A stretch of DNA of 64,000 nucleotides, taken from Dirofilaria immitis. Taxonomy: Eukaryota; Nematoda; Chromadorea; Rhabditida; Onchocercidae. Both the position numbers and the translations under genes were made by a program. The DNA lies in contig JAKNDB010000087.1 in the NCBI GenBank assembly GCA_024305405.1, forward strand, positions 4,900,501 through 4,964,500, read 5' to 3'. The stretch's first letter is position 1. Each line of letters opens with the position of its first letter. This document shows positions 1 to 14,200 of the stretch, one piece after another. The notes beneath the pieces are model-generated. The model was not told the DNA's origin. It ran no database searches and worked only from the letters and a program-made list of their open reading frames with translations.

Positions 1-3000
1 GGCTCGAAAACAGAACGAAAATATGCAGAAACTATATTACCGGTACGACAATCAGGTAACTATCTATTATGTACAATATTAATCATGAATGTAGTGGTGA
101 ATGCAGCCATTTCAATACTGTTCGAGGACATGACCAGTGGGATGGTTGCATTTATTGTTTCATCCGTTGGAATCGTTGTCATCGGTGAAATTATACCACA
201 GAGTATTTGTGTCAAGTTAGTTTTAGATATTAAATGTTTTAATTTATTATTCTTAAGAATAAAGTAGTCGATGCACTTTGCACTTTATTTCAAATAGTTT
301 CACTGGCAAATCTTGATAGTGGTTATGGAGAAGAATGAAGGTCAAATGGCTACAGTTTGAAATATTTTGTAGGAATTATAATACGAAGTTATTTTGAATT
401 CTAATTTTGAATATTTAATTCTTTGAAAAAAAAGCAATTTTTATAATTTTCATAATAGTTCGGCTAATGCGATTTGATTATTAAAAGTTAAATCTTTTGA
501 AGAAAGGATAGAGAATTAATTTAAATGAAATGAAATAAAATATTAGATAAAACAAATTGTAAGAAATCTTTCAGCTGTTGATATTTGGAACAACAGTATT
601 CTATGAGCTTCATTCTTTCTATAAGCTATAATGAAAGTCAAAGCGCTTAATGCTGTAATTTATTAATCATTAGCTAAAATGAATTATAAAAAAGGAATCT
701 TATGCAGCCTCTGAAACACATCATCCTTATACATTATATTTACAAATATGAAACTTTTAATATAAAAATTATGAAGCATATTTTGGAACTCAATAATTTA
801 TTTTGCTCGATTACATAAATAATGAAATGGTGAAAAAGTGGCCCATCAAATTTTAGAAATAATCAACAATCTACAAATTTTTGCAGCAAAGAAAGTAGCA
901 GAAGCATTCGTTAAGAAATTAGCGAAGAATGATGTGATTTGAAGGCAGTTGAGGAAATAATCAGGTAGTAGTGGTTGCTTAGTATTGACTAATACAGAAA
1001 ATGAACTTTCAAAATAGGTGGAATAGTTTATGACAAATAAGTATGATTTGATCAGTCAGTTACAAATTTGGTGGAGCAGTAAGCAATAGAAATTCGAGCA
1101 AATGAAAAATTAAAATTAATCAATGCATTTTTTTTCATTAGAGAAAAAGAGGCAAATAAGCATAGCTTTTGATAAATTAAATAAATAGAATTGAAATTAT
1201 CGATACAAATTTTATGATCATTATATGGATAATAAAATCAGTTTCACAGGAACCTCTGGTGTACATGTTGCTTTTATAGATCTGCCAAACGCAAACGGTC
1301 TCATTTAGCGTCATATAAAACAAGGAAGAATTTTGTAAACAACGTATTGTTTTGAGCCATAAGATGGGCCATGATCTTCAACTATGAAATATATGAATAG
1401 TCAACAATACAAAAAAATAAAGAGATCAATAAAATATTTATGAATAGTTCCCTTTAAAAAATTTTTTCTAACCATAAGTATCTTAGGCACAAGTTTTAAT
1501 TTTGAATCACATATTATCGCGAATTACCATAATACGCAGTACAAGCGGAGAATCTTCCGAAAATTTAACATAAATGGAATAAGAATATTTAGAAAATCTT
1601 AATATTGTTCCATTTGAATATTTGTTTTTGTCGAATTATTCGCCCGAAATATAGAACAAAATCATCAGGAAAGGCCTAGCAGTTGGTGCGTACACAATTT
1701 GGTTGACGCGAACATTTATGATTCTTACATTTCCTTTCTCATATCCGATCAGCAAAATTCTGGATGTTTTCTTGGGTGAAGATACACCAGTATACGACCG
1801 GTGTAAGTAAGTAATATTCCTAATGATTTAACTTATCAAGAAAATGTCTATGTCTCAATATTTTAAATGTAAACTAGTCTATTTTTGAAACTATTTATTT
1901 GGAATTTTATTAGATGTAAAATGCCTTACACTACAAGTCTTTACCATTCATCTTCAGCAAAAAATATTATACTGTTTCTCATTGTTAACTGTGTGTGTTT
2001 GTTATATTAAAAATCATCATTGAATAGATGAGAAAATGATATGAATTTAAGGCTGATAAATTTAATGAAAATGACTGCATGCGAAGAAAATCAAGAGTTA
2101 GCGGCTGACCTGAAAATAGCTGTCGGTGCTATGGAAATAAGTGAGAAGACAGTCGGTGATATACTCACTAAAATTGAGGTGTTTCATTTGAATATTTATT
2201 TCGATTATTAAGATCCAAGTCTTTTACATTTTTATTTGTGAGATATGAAAGACTTTTTCTCCTCCAACAAATTTTACTACTTTAATCAAAATCGTCCTTT
2301 TCCATATTCTAGGGCAATTTTTAAATCCTCTTAGGAAATCATTTGGAAAAAAAAGACATTTACATAACAGGACGTATTCATGTTACCAGAGGATATGGTT
2401 ATCGACGCAGCAACAATCGTCGAAATTATGAGATGTGGCTATTCCAGAATACCAATCTATGCAGTTAGTTAAGATATTTTAACGATTCATGGAAGAAAAT
2501 TCGTTTCTCACGATGTCCAAGAGAGAGCATTTTATTCATATGTATTATTTTTAATTGAATCCCTTTCCTTCCTTCTGAATTCCCAGCTATCTCAATATTA
2601 CATCTGATATTTTATAGCTCCCTTATTTTTAATTTAAAATTTCAGAAGCATATAATACATATACATAGCTTCATAATTTTTTTTTTGATATATAATTTTA
2701 TTATTTTTTCTTCATAGCATTAAGTGGGAGAATCAGCAACAAACGGACTTATAAAAATCAACTAATCAATCGTTCACTTCACTCCTTTTATATTTCTTTT
2801 TTTATATATATATTTAATTATCTGTAATTTTCTTTTATTTCTTTTATATATATTTAATTTATTGCATTCCACTAATTTATGTGCATTTTGATTTCTGTTT
2901 TACAATTTGAATGAATTCTTCTTATTATTATGATCTTCCAATAGCATGCATTAGAATAGAACAATTCAAGTTATTTTGGATAAGCTCAGGATGATGATCG

Positions 3001-5424
3001 GAACAATGTCAAAGCTCTCCTTATGGTGAAGGATTTGGCTCTTATTGATCCACGTGATAATTTCACCGTCAAAACAGTTTGCGAATTTCATCAGCATCCA
3101 TTGAGATTCGTAGAAGCAAGCAAGCCGTTGCATTCTATGCTTAATGAATTCAAAACAGCAAGTTATCTTAATTGAAATTTAAATATATATTATTCATTTA
3201 TTCTTTTTATTCTTCATGCTTTGGTCTGAATTATAATTAATTTGACTTTTAAAATTTGTAGGGTAACTACCATTTGGCTATTGTTGAAAGTATGCACAAT
3301 ATATATGACCGGAAAATAAGTCGACAAACAAGGAATCTACTTGGGATTGTGACGCTAGAAGATATTGTAGAAGAAATTTTGCAAGCAGAAATTATTGATG
3401 AAAGCGATTCTGTTACTGATAATACGTACAGATCAAGAAGAAAACATATGAAGGTGAATGATGAACTTTCAACTATCAGTATAGAGAAATCAAAATAAAT
3501 GATGCAACATATGCCACTTCACGAAGTCATTTATTGGACAGATTACAATTTTAGGAACCAGGTTTTACTAAACTTCTAACAAGTGAAGAATATAGCAAAG
3601 AATTATCGGTGCATATGGAACAGATGACGATACATTTCTTGCAACAACATCATGTGATCTTCAGTGGTGAGTATGTCGAACCACGGGCTTTAGCTCATTT
3701 GCTGAAGCGAAGTATCAGACAGGTAGAAATTTTATTTGTTAATGAAATATGAAATAAGAAGTTAATATTTGTATATTCACTGCTACCATCTCTATTTTCT
3801 GTTAAAGTTCGCTTTTTTGCATGTTGTAAAGATTGAAAAAATTCCTCATAAACAATTAAAGTATATTGCGTTCTTTGAATTTTAGTGTGTTATAGATTGA
3901 CATGTCATACTCGCCACGAATAATAGGTTATTCAGTAAAGCAACGTGATACAGTACCTATATATTGTATGAATGAACCAGCATTCCGTTTTGTTGTAATT
4001 CTGGAAGGTCGTGCTACAATTAAATTAAAAATGTAGGATATTTTATGGAATTTCGCTAAAGTTTTGCTGTTTGAGTAAATGTATAATGTTGATCAAGAAG
4101 CTAATATTGATATATCCTTTAGTGTTGTATATCTAACAAACTAATAAATCGAAATAGCAATAAAAGATTTGCTTAGTTCGAAATAAAAGATTGCAGATGG
4201 AGTTTGAAGCTGGTCCTTGGACATCATTTGGAAACGAAATTTTAGATCAATTGGATGAATTTGTCAGTGGTAATTTGAGAAACAATGAAGATGACTTTAG
4301 TTTATCAGGTAATAAATTTGGCTTAACAACTTGATAACAATAAAATTTGTTTAAGTTATCATCAATATATGAAGATTTAAAAGGAATTATTTATTGAGTG
4401 AATTTGAAAAATATAAAATTTCAAGGAAGCCAAACTAGTTTGCTGTCAGTCGATTCTTGATTTGTCATTTAGATATTTATTATTCTTTCTATTTCCCTCC
4501 TACTATATCAATCATCTAATTTATTTTATGAGATAAAATAAAAATTATATCGCATAAAGCTTATTTCTCGCTATTACTATTTGTTAAATAATGAACAAAA
4601 AAAGTAATAGGCGTGATAAGCAGAATGGTAAAATAAATACTTGGTTTGCTGCTAGACAGAAATTATCTCTATCATTCTAACAAGCATCATAAGAAAAGAT
4701 TCATAGAATTTTAATATATTTAGACTCGAAATCGCAGTTGATTCATTCAATTCAATTCAACCCAGATTTCGATCTTTTTGTAACAGATTTCTGCCGATTT
4801 TTGCATCTTACTGTATCTGCTTATCTGAATGCGATCAAAGTAACTAAAATCGCTCGTGCAGCTCGGTACACTTTCATTTTTGGAATGTTTTTTATATTTT
4901 TCAGTTGGAGTTACAGAGAAAAACTTTTAACAAACACTTTGTTTTGACGTTGATGTTTACTCAGATTATTAGAGTTTAGCTCTATCCTTTTTCAGCAGTC
5001 TGATCTTGTAAAGAATAAATCGAGATTACATAAAATGTATCAAAATCATCTCTAATTCAGGAATAAACAAGATTCTATCGGATCGCTGCTCAAAACATCA
5101 TTATGTTCAGGGAATTCTATACAATCGGGATGCTTGTCCGAAATACTTACGAAACGAGAGGTACGAATACTTGCCTGCATTGTTGTTAAAAATATAGATA
5201 TTATTTAAATTGTTCCTTTATTAAGTATTCATCAGTTCGTGGTAAACTTTACTCATATAGTTAGTGTCAATAATCTCGTTAGCCGGAAGAATAAATTAAG
5301 CCATCGCTGTAGAATGATGATAATTTATAGCCATCAGAAATCTGAATTCGAATCATTTCTTTTTCTATTTTCCGCTTTTCCAATTGATATTACTAACACT
5401 TTTTGTCCAAGAGTAAGTAAATAG
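1..5424 (+). CDS. CNNM/ACDP-family metal transport mediator (5' end missing)
   Basis: A cyclin-M (CNNM/ACDP) family membrane protein, known to act in Mg2+/divalent cation homeostasis. The frame is open from base 1, so the start lies outside the window. Exons by splice site and phase: 1-215, 1669-1800, 2052-2178, 2371-2463, 2990-3157, 3262-3453, 3555-3722, 3896-4032, 4190-4308, 4724-4865, 5061-5160, 5236-5424; together 594 in-frame codons including stop. The first two exons carry the DUF21 membrane domain (GEIIPQSIC, then GLAVGA and [11 protein letters not shown]). Exons 4-6 carry the paired CBS domain ([37 protein letters not shown]). Exons 7-10 match the cyclic-nucleotide-binding-like tail ([19 protein letters not shown]). 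The phase fits at every junction, unlike several neighbours. Intron 5 uses a GC donor. Exon 9 can also splice to a short terminal exon at 4426-4460. The last exon holds a GTAAGT before its stop, so the true 3' end may lie further on. Confidence 0.88.
4426..4460 (+). CDS. Possible alternative terminal exon of the CNNM gene
   Basis: A TTTCAAG acceptor is followed by 35 bases that join in the correct phase to the exon ending at 4308 and give [11 protein letters not shown] then TGA. The main model skips it and joins 4308 to 4724 in the same phase, reading into a longer tail. Both joins are phase-correct, so alternative C-termini are possible; no transcript evidence is available here. Confidence 0.35.
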
Positions 5425-6603
5425 TAATGCTGAACAACTTTTTACTTTACTGGAAAATTTAAAACGAAAACAAATTACATTAGTGAGGAAATTGTAAATT
5501 ACAGAAATTCTTTTTAAAAAACATAAAAAGAACAGTGCAAATTTATTGTGCTAACCTAGTTATATATTACTACTTCTTTGAAAACAAAACTATCTAATTA
5601 TGATAAAAATGTCTTTTATGCAATTCCAATGTTAAATATATTTAACATTGGCGCCTTAATTTTCTGCAAAATTTTAGAGTTCGAAACTAAGTTTCGACGA
5701 TGTGAATAATCCAAAAGAATGTTTGTAAAACGTCGTTCAAACAGTGATTTTGGTCGTCAATACTAAGACTAACTGATCTACGTTCAACTACTTAATTAGT
5801 AGTTGCCTGTTTTACCTTATTGCTCTTATAAATATGATTCAATTTTACATTCTGTGATCTCAATTGTGAATTGGAGATTAATAATATTTTGAATACCATC
5901 GCTTAAAAAAGTTTCGAAATCAACAAATAATTTCTGAAAATTCCAAGACTTTAATTTCGATAATTTTACCAGTGCAATAAGTTGATATTTCACATTGTTA
6001 TCAGTGCCTGAATGCATTCAAATTTGTTTATGCATAAAATGATTTGAATTTGACAAAAGCTATCACCAATGAAATATTTTTCATGATTTCATTTGCCTTC
6101 AGATACATATAATTCCGTGAATTTATTCCATTTTCCTCAAATGACAGATGAAATAAGAAATAACAGAGTAAAATTCATTAACGCTTATTTGTTTTTAACC
6201 GTCTGAAAATTCTTCTACAAAATTTGCTAATTGAAAAATTAGAGTATTTGTTTCAATACCAGGAATTGTAATTTTCACTTTCAAATTTTGATAGTTAGCA
6301 TCTCATTTTTCTTAAAAGCTTATTAAATTTGTATGTGCTCTCCTTTATTTCCAAATTTTCTATTGTTATAGTTTGATTTTTTAAATCTAGCAAGCTTCAG
6401 TTTGAATCATTTTTTTAATTTGGAAATCACTCTGAAGTACGAGGCGTTAATTTCAGACTAAAAAGACAAATCGTTATTGCCAGATTTCGCCCACACGATA
6501 ATGAAGTTGGTGTATCACTAGCTATGGTGCAGACGAAGTAGTCGGCTTTGCAACAGCAAAGAAAAAGAGAAATGTACTATAAACTTTAATATTAAATTCG
6601 AAA
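5425..6603. other. Intergenic AT-rich region between convergent genes
   Basis: No supported coding exon. It holds the 3' ends of the CNNM gene (+) and of the 204-residue membrane protein (-). A stretch at about 6445-6500 follows an ATTTCAG acceptor and could add a further short CNNM terminal exon if the GTAAGT inside exon 5236-5424 is used. A 26-base perfect palindrome lies at 5626-5651. Confidence 0.4.
5626..5651. repeat. 26-base perfect palindrome
   Basis: Two 13-base arms, starting CCAATGTTAAATA and mirrored by its exact reverse complement with no spacer. It sits downstream of the CNNM stop between two convergent genes. It could extrude as a cruciform or form a transcript hairpin; function unknown. 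Confidence 0.7.
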
Positions 6604-8395
6604 TCAACCATCGATTGCTTCTGCATGTATTAGCTGTTGCGGAAACTTGAGGTGGTGCTGGTGTAGAGGATGATCCCCTTCCTCGTTCATCGTTGAATAC
6701 TGGTGGTTGATCAAATGATTTAGACTGCCGCTTTGCAAACTAAAATTGTGAAACTTTCTATCTCATTGTTGCGTATTCATAAAGATTTTTCCTTTGAATT
6801 TAATTCCTACATTTTAGACTTCACGTAGTTCACATTTTTTATAAATATAGGACAAATTTTACCTTAAGAGTATTTCGAATTTCATTCTTGAAAACATAGC
6901 ATGCGCAGCAACCAATGCAAGCACATGCAGCTGTATGAAAAAGCTTGAACATATCAGAAACAAAAATAACCATTGTCTGCAAAAAATTTATTCAATATTC
7001 TGCAAATTAGCTGATTTTTTTTTATTTTTCTGTTCTTGAAGTTGCAGTCCGAAATTGCTCATCAATGCTTCATTTTCCTTTAAACAAAGAAAAATATGCT
7101 AACATCATAATTTGGTTTAAATCGGCGAAAAATGTTAATAAATCGCGAACTGCATCTTTAGAGCCAAAAACTGTATCTGCCGTATTATTCAATACATAGC
7201 TTAGCAATGATAGATCTTGGATTAGAGCCTGTTAATTAACCGTTAGCAAGTTATAAAGATGAAAAAAAATTTTATCAAACAAACTCATATATGAAAAAAG
7301 CCAGAATATAAAAAAAGAAATGCTTACATTCTGCTATATATGGCAAAATAATCCGTCATCTCAGTATCTGTTTTGAAATATTATAGTCTATATTTTAAAC
7401 AACAGTTTAAATGATATTATCAACTTGCATAGATGATTTGTTGTACATAGGATTATTAATAATATTAATTTGAATTATTAATCTCTCACTATAATAAATA
7501 ATTTGTTAGTTATTTATTGCAGCGAGTAGATTGTTAATTAACTACTAAATTAACTAATAATATTATAAATAAAACTATTATCTTCCTCAATAAATAAATA
7601 AATCATCATTCTATCATTATTTGTTAGTTTGCGATTGCAGTAAATGATCAAATTAGTTAATTAATTATTGATCTCAAAAACTAAAGCAAAAAGTAAATTT
7701 CAATTTTTGGTTTTTTTAATTTGTAAATAATTGTTTATAAATTGCACAAATTCGCTAAAGCAGAAAAGTAAATTCTTTCATCACAAAGAAAGAAAAATAA
7801 GCAGACAATAATTTCGTTTTTTACGAAGTGTATTTTGAAATTTGATTGAAATTTTTAGACTATTTGCTAATCGTCAAAAGAGAATTATGTTTTTTCAGCT
7901 TAGTTTCTCAGATTAGACCGAATACTTGTTCGATCTTGGGACATTTTGATGTAAGAAAAGTTATTAAGTGATGGATGCAATCTTTTACTTTTGATTCCTT
8001 TCATTAATAAACTAGATAGAACTGAACTTTTAAGAAGGAAAATATTCGATTTTCAAGATCTTTTAAAAAATCTTACAGGCTTGTTGGGATCGCTAATTTT
8101 TATATCATCATCATAAAACGGAATCAATTTATAACGACGTTTTCCTGATTTTGTGATAGAAGCTTGTCCATCAATTAGCCCGATTATATCTAATAAATAA
8201 ATAATAATAATTACGATCCAGAGTTTACCTGTAATATTAACAAATATGTAATAAATGGATAATTTTACTAATAGTTCAATGTGAATCGCTAATACCCACG
8301 GAAAAAGCATTACCAGAGGGAAAGAATGCCATATGAGTTGACTAATTAATAATATAAGAAAAAGAAATGAATATTATTTACGAACTTCTCATCAT
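6604..8395 (-). CDS. Orphan multipass membrane protein, about 204 aa
   Basis: Not recognised as a known family. Six phase-consistent exons read on the minus strand: 8382-8395 (four codons plus two bases, starting MMRS), 8229-8341, 8077-8189, 7104-7228, 6863-6976, 6604-6739 (ends GGT TGA). The exon lengths sum to 205 codons with no frame repair. The first intron is only 40 bp. The N-terminal third is strongly hydrophobic (LIWHSFPLVMLFPWVLAIHI onward, one or two membrane spans). The middle is soluble and mixed-charge (FYDDDIKISDPNK). A further hydrophobic segment begins QWLFLFLICSSFF and is followed by a basic turn and a histidine- and glutamine-rich tail. It is divergently arranged with the small membrane-protein candidate at about 9 kb, so the 8396-8983 gap may hold both promoters. 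A nematode-specific membrane protein is the most I can say. Confidence 0.6.
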
Positions 8396-8983
8396 TTATG
8401 TATGCTAAAATTTTTGCATATCTTATTCATGTATAAATTCAGCATAATTTTGATTATGGTAAATTCTGAAGAGAGCATAATTTCTTCAATTCAAAATGAA
8501 TGAATAGTGAGAAAAAAATATGAATTATATTAATCGTAAACTATTTTCACTGTTTTAAAATTCATTAGCAAAAATCGGTGATTCATTCAACTACTTGCAA
8601 AAGAGTAGACTTTAGGGTTTCTCAGGATTCTAAACGATAGAAGCTAAATTACAAAAGTTTTTAAGAAAGAGAAAAGTGAAACTTCCAGAAAAATTCTTTA
8701 AAAAAATGTTAAAAGTTACAATTTCAATGATGTAAAAAGGATAACAAAATCACACTGTTTTCTGCACCGATCACTGTAAGTATTTGCAAAATTTATATTC
8801 TACTAAAAACTGAGAGCCAAAATGATATTGCTTTTCTCGACATTACAACTCAATGTGATACAGAGTTACTATAATATTTTTTCTATGCATAGCATAAATT
8901 TATCAAATTAACTAATAAAAATAAGTGTAAAATCGAACAACCATGAAAATGAATAAACGTTTTCAAAGTATAAAGAACTTAAG

Positions 8984-9694
8984 ATATGGATGTACATATT
9001 ACTGGTGCTATTCTTAACTGCAACGATGGTAATTTGTATACGTGGCCTCATAGATTATGGATTCACGTTAGATTCAATCCCAAATTTCTTACTTATTATT
9101 GTGCTTTTGATCGTTTCAATCATTAATGTGTTCACTATTACAATCGAGAAAAAATTATTCATTATACCACTTAATGGAATGATTGTTAGTTAATGATAAA
9201 AATAACAATTTTTCATTGGTTAATATTATTAAAATATAGAGAAAATAATGAAACCTTTTAGTTTCACCTTTATTCCTTGCAAATTTGACTAAAATTCAAT
9301 ATGATCATGAAAGATAAAAATACTTATCATATTGATTTTGAAAAATTATATTTTATTATGAAACGAAAATTGCAGATAGCATCGGCCGTATTAACTGCAT
9401 TTGTATTTTTCTATCGAATTTATGTTTTTAAGCGGGACAGTGGGAAAGATGGTACTTATTTTAATAGATTTCAATATATGCTCGCTTTTGTAAATACGAA
9501 AACGGCAATTCAGTAACTAACTTCAGCCAAGATTTCTCCTAAATAATTTTTTTTACAGTCTCAGAATTGTTTTGGTCAGCGATTACATACGCTATCATAT
9601 TGGCATTACATGGATTCGCTTTTACATAATAAATTCTTGGAAACGAATTATTAAAAAAGAAATAAAAAATGAGATAAAACAGTAGCGAATAACA
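8984..9694 (+). CDS. Small multipass membrane protein candidate, structure incomplete
   Basis: A hydrophobic open frame begins with an ATG at about 8990 (MYILLVLFLTATM) and contains a second span (NFLLIIVLLIVSIINVF) before a GTTAGT donor-like site near 9189. A second coding-looking block follows an ATTGCAG acceptor at 9376 (AVLTAFVFFYRIYVFKRDSG) and reaches a GTAAAT donor near 9491. A third block follows a TTTTACAG acceptor near 9559 and ends in a lysine-rich tail at TAG about 9687. The phases of the three blocks do not all join cleanly, so the model is a sketch. Not recognised as a known family. It lies divergent to the gene at 6604-8395. Confidence 0.35.
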
Positions 9695-11212
9695 GAATTA
9701 TTCTAAATAAATGATGTAGTTAATCGAAGATGCTTGAGATGCATTTGTGATTGTTTCCGAAAGTTATTTAAATTGATTCTGAAAACTTTTATCAAAATTA
9801 TTTAAAATAGAGCGTTTACAGAATTGAATAAAAATCGTAAGGCGGAAAGATCATATTAAATCTTAAGAGCAATGTACAGTTTCAGGTGGCCCAATTCATC
9901 CAGAATAATAGTACATAAGCCATGTAAAAAACTCTATTAATATGGAATGAATGTAATATTCAGAAGTTTGCTTGTCTGCCTTTCCCAAACATAAAAAGTG
10001 AAATCTATGAAAATCAAATGAAACAATGAAACAATTGAATATTTTTTTCTTAAACATGATTACTTAATTAAGTTGGACTTTTCTGTATTTCGTATATATG
10101 AAATAACAGAATTTATTCCACTGATGTGTTATTTATAAACAAACAAAAGTGTCTAGTACAGATTGAGAAATAGGATCAATGTTTGAGTTTGCTTATTTTG
10201 AATGGTAAAATAATTTTCAATATTATCATTTCTATGTTAGAAAAATGTAACATTTGATTGAATGTTGATCGAATAATGAAATTAATTAATATTGAGCCCT
10301 ATTAGTCCTCAAAAATATCGTACGATTTGCATGCATTCTATAATTTTCATCAAAAGACAAACAGGAGAAATTTTATTCAAGGTCAACAAAAATTGATTTA
10401 GAATAAGAAATAAGCGATGTATTTGTCGTTTAAGCTAATATACTCTATGAAGTAGATAGAAACAAAAGATTTGCTTATTCATTATTATTAGAAAAAATCT
10501 AATCAAATAACAAGAATTTGTAATATGCAAATTATCTATCATCTAAAATTTCTTTTTCTTTTTCTTTTGAAGAATATTTATAAAAAGCCAATCCTAGATG
10601 ATTTCAGCCTAATAAAAATAGTGATTTTTAGACTAAAACAATGTGCATAATAATTCCGGAAGAAGCACCTGGATTCAATTTCAGTTTTTGCATAATTCAT
10701 TTTAACAAATCTACGTACAAAATCTTCTCATTCTTATTTTTACAAATAAAAATAAATAAATCTTATCATTTAATTAGTGAGTTCACTTGGAGATTAATTA
10801 ATTAACATAAGCTAAGCGGTTGATCGAGAATATTTCGTCCTTACATTTTCTTTTTTCTTTCGTCATCAAATTTTTGATCAGATGCACCATTCAATTTCAA
10901 TTTGTCTGGGTTGATTACGGTAAAGAAGAAATTATAGCCGAATAGCTGAAGATAGTAGATAAACAAACAAACTTCTAAAACTCCTTTTTTCTTTTACCTT
11001 CAATTTTATTATGATGAAGTGATATTTACGACAAAATGTCTTCAAATTATTTTACACCTCCATGTGCTGCAATAGATTGGATTTTCAATGTATTGTCCAC
11101 TCAGTTACTGATAAATATTCTAGACAGCAAGAATTCTTTTATCTCAGAAACCTTTCTCAGTCTCAAACTAAATAGTTGGTAAAATTTAAAATTGTATGTA
11201 CTATTATTTATT
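9695..11212. other. AT-rich intergenic stretch
   Basis: I see no exon with credible splice sites and codon content on either strand. It separates the small + strand membrane candidate from the 3' end of the minus-strand gene ending at 11213. Confidence 0.4.
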
Positions 11213-14200
11213 TCATTGCTTTACACTCATTTCTTCTTTCTGATCTTGCATTTCAGTTGGATCCTCCTCTGGTGACCATTCTATTTCGTCATGCTCTGAT
11301 TGGGTTGTCTGTTCGAAACGAGCCTCCAAGACACCTAAATGAAATGTACAATGATTTTATTATGTCTATGGTTCATTCCAAATTTCTTGAAAAATAGTTC
11401 GTCAGAAAGAACAGTATTGAATATAATATTGGAAATATAAAACAAAGCAAAATCAAATTATCTATTGTTTCATTTCTCATTAACTTCAAGTTATTCAGTT
11501 TTATGTTTATTTCGACTTATATTTTCATCCATCTTGATGCTCTATTCTAGTAATTGTTTTAAACATATTCAATTAGAATAATGTAGTAGATCAAACAGTA
11601 TAATGAAGAATTATTGACATGAACTTGATAATATTAATTTTGTGATCATGTGTGACTAATTATTTCTCATATTTGATCATACTTTTTGGAAAATAAAAAA
11701 GTCGAAATTATGCCCAGTATAGCCTAATATCATCAATATTTTGACTTTTCAATATCATAAAAACTATATAGGTTTTTCTCACATTTCTTATCAAATGAAG
11801 TCGTTTCAATGAAAACGAAAAGCAAAATAATCAGTAAAAATCATTTGTAAAATCTTAAAAATTTCAAGAAAAAATATAAAACAAGTGGGAAAAATTTATA
11901 AATTCTAGAAAACCAAGATATTATTTCAAAAACATAAACCCGAAAAAAAAATTAATTACAGATCGATTATTTTATTTGCATTGACAATATATAGTCCCAA
12001 TAATAGTTAAGACGGATAGAAATGGATAGGAACGATTTGGGGCTTATAACAAAAAATTAAAATGAAATGACATGTTGTTCATGGCTAATTTCGATAAGCA
12101 TATAATAATTCTTTATTTCGCATAATACTACTTCTTTTTGTTTATCACTTCTATATAGAAATCTCATTCAAATTATTTCATCTTTCAATTAGTGATCAAT
12201 CATTAATGCTTTTGGTAATACTTTCCGCCCTCATGTTCATCCTATTTAAAAATCTCGACTATAACTTCAAATATATGTATATCTTCGAAAAAATAAAGCA
12301 ATCATAGCAATTGGATCATAAGTTTATCTCATAACAACATCTCTTTATCTATACAGATGCAGGCATATACAAAAATATTTTTTCAGTATCAACGACAAGA
12401 AAGTATGAAACATTTTTAGAAAAAATTTAATTTGAAATGACATTAAATTAATTATAAATGAAGAAATTTCAATAAAAAACACATATTAAAATGCGTTGAA
12501 TAGCTTTTTGTGGAAAATAAACTAACTAACCATCCCATGCTGGCATTGTCATAATTTCATTTCTTGAATTTAATAGATTACCGCTTACTTCACAATGCTT
12601 CTAAAATGTGTATGCTCGTTTAACATACTTTAATTAACAAAAATATGTTAAGCATCTTGAAAAATTTTGCTATAATATTCCGGCAATATTGTTTTCAATG
12701 CTTTGATCATAATTTTACCGCAGTTGCCATTGGTACGATAATTTTACGCCAATGAGATCGAAGATTTTTCCACATGAATAAAATAATTGCAACCCAAATG
12801 AATACCGGTATTAACATCCAATAAATAATTAACATAAAAATCCATATTCTATAGAAATTATTTTCTTATCTTTATTTTTATATGGAATAAAAATTAATTA
12901 ATCAATAATTAATGAAAAGTAACTCAAAAGATAATTGAATGAATAATAAGACAAACATGCTGCCATTATCAATCTGTTTGTTGATCATTTTAATAGTTTC
13001 TGCAACATATTTCAAACAATTTAATTTTGTTGCTATATAGCTAAAAACGAAAATGCAATTGAATGAAAAATTCGCTGCAATAAATTAAAAAATAAAATTT
13101 TAAAATTGACTTCCTTTCTTTTCTTTGCATTTAAAGTAGCGTTTATTCATAATTTTTGTTATGATCATTATTTGATTTATCAACATTGATTTATCTCAAT
13201 GATATTTTCTGCATTTTTTCGGTCCAAAATAATTTTCGAAATATTATGCAGAAAAAATGGCATAATTAAATTAATAACGCATATCTCGAAATTTATTAAT
13301 AATTGATAGAAAATGAACAAACACATTCATATCATTTAATTCATAAATTGCCACAGTTGTTATCATGCCAGCAACGGTATTATCAAGTTTTGTAAATATT
13401 TGATTAGCTCTCAAATATGCTGGTTCTTCAATTTGTCGTTTTCGACGTTCTTCTCTTTGATAGCTAACATTTTTAAATAATCACGGTCATTTTTATGTTT
13501 CTTTATGATAAACTGATAAAAATAAGTGCTAATTTATTCTTACTGAGCATAATTGAGAATCCTAACCTGAATCAGGATATTTTAATATGAAAATGACGGT
13601 ATTATGCACGTTACATGAGAAATATTTTTAAATATTCTAAGCTATTCATGATAGTTATCATCAAGCTATTCTTTAAACTACGCTATAGCCTCAATAATAT
13701 GCTTCTGATTATGTGAATTGCATAAGCATGCAATGGTCTACGTCTATATACAAGATAATATCGCAGATCTAATGTAAAGATTTGTAACATTGTCGGCTTA
13801 TATTGTTGGAAATACAACGCACACATTAAGCTTGAAAATGCTTGATAATATTTTGAATTGATTATATGTCGTAAATCATTCATTTTTGCTTTTTGGCATC
13901 TTCGATTTTTGATTCCATACCATTCATCTGAATTGTATAAAGAAATTTATGCTGATAAAAGATGTACATATTATGCATATCATTTATACTTGCTTAAAAA
14001 AACTACTACAACTATTGCAAAACACTCGGCACTAATTTTCCGATCAATAAATATGCCAGACAAAAGGATACTTTATAATATTTGCATTGGAATGAGAGAT
14101 AGAAGTAAATAAAATTCTTTTTATAACATGATCATCATATACTGAGCAATATTAATATAACTTACCCAAGCAGCTTTGCAAGCATTTTTGAGGATGCAAG

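Noticed and set aside
9301..9516. Single 71-codon frame as a complete gene
   Set aside because: Contains an internal ATTGCAG acceptor and a GTAAAT donor, so only its middle looks exonic; merged into the tentative model at 8984-9694.
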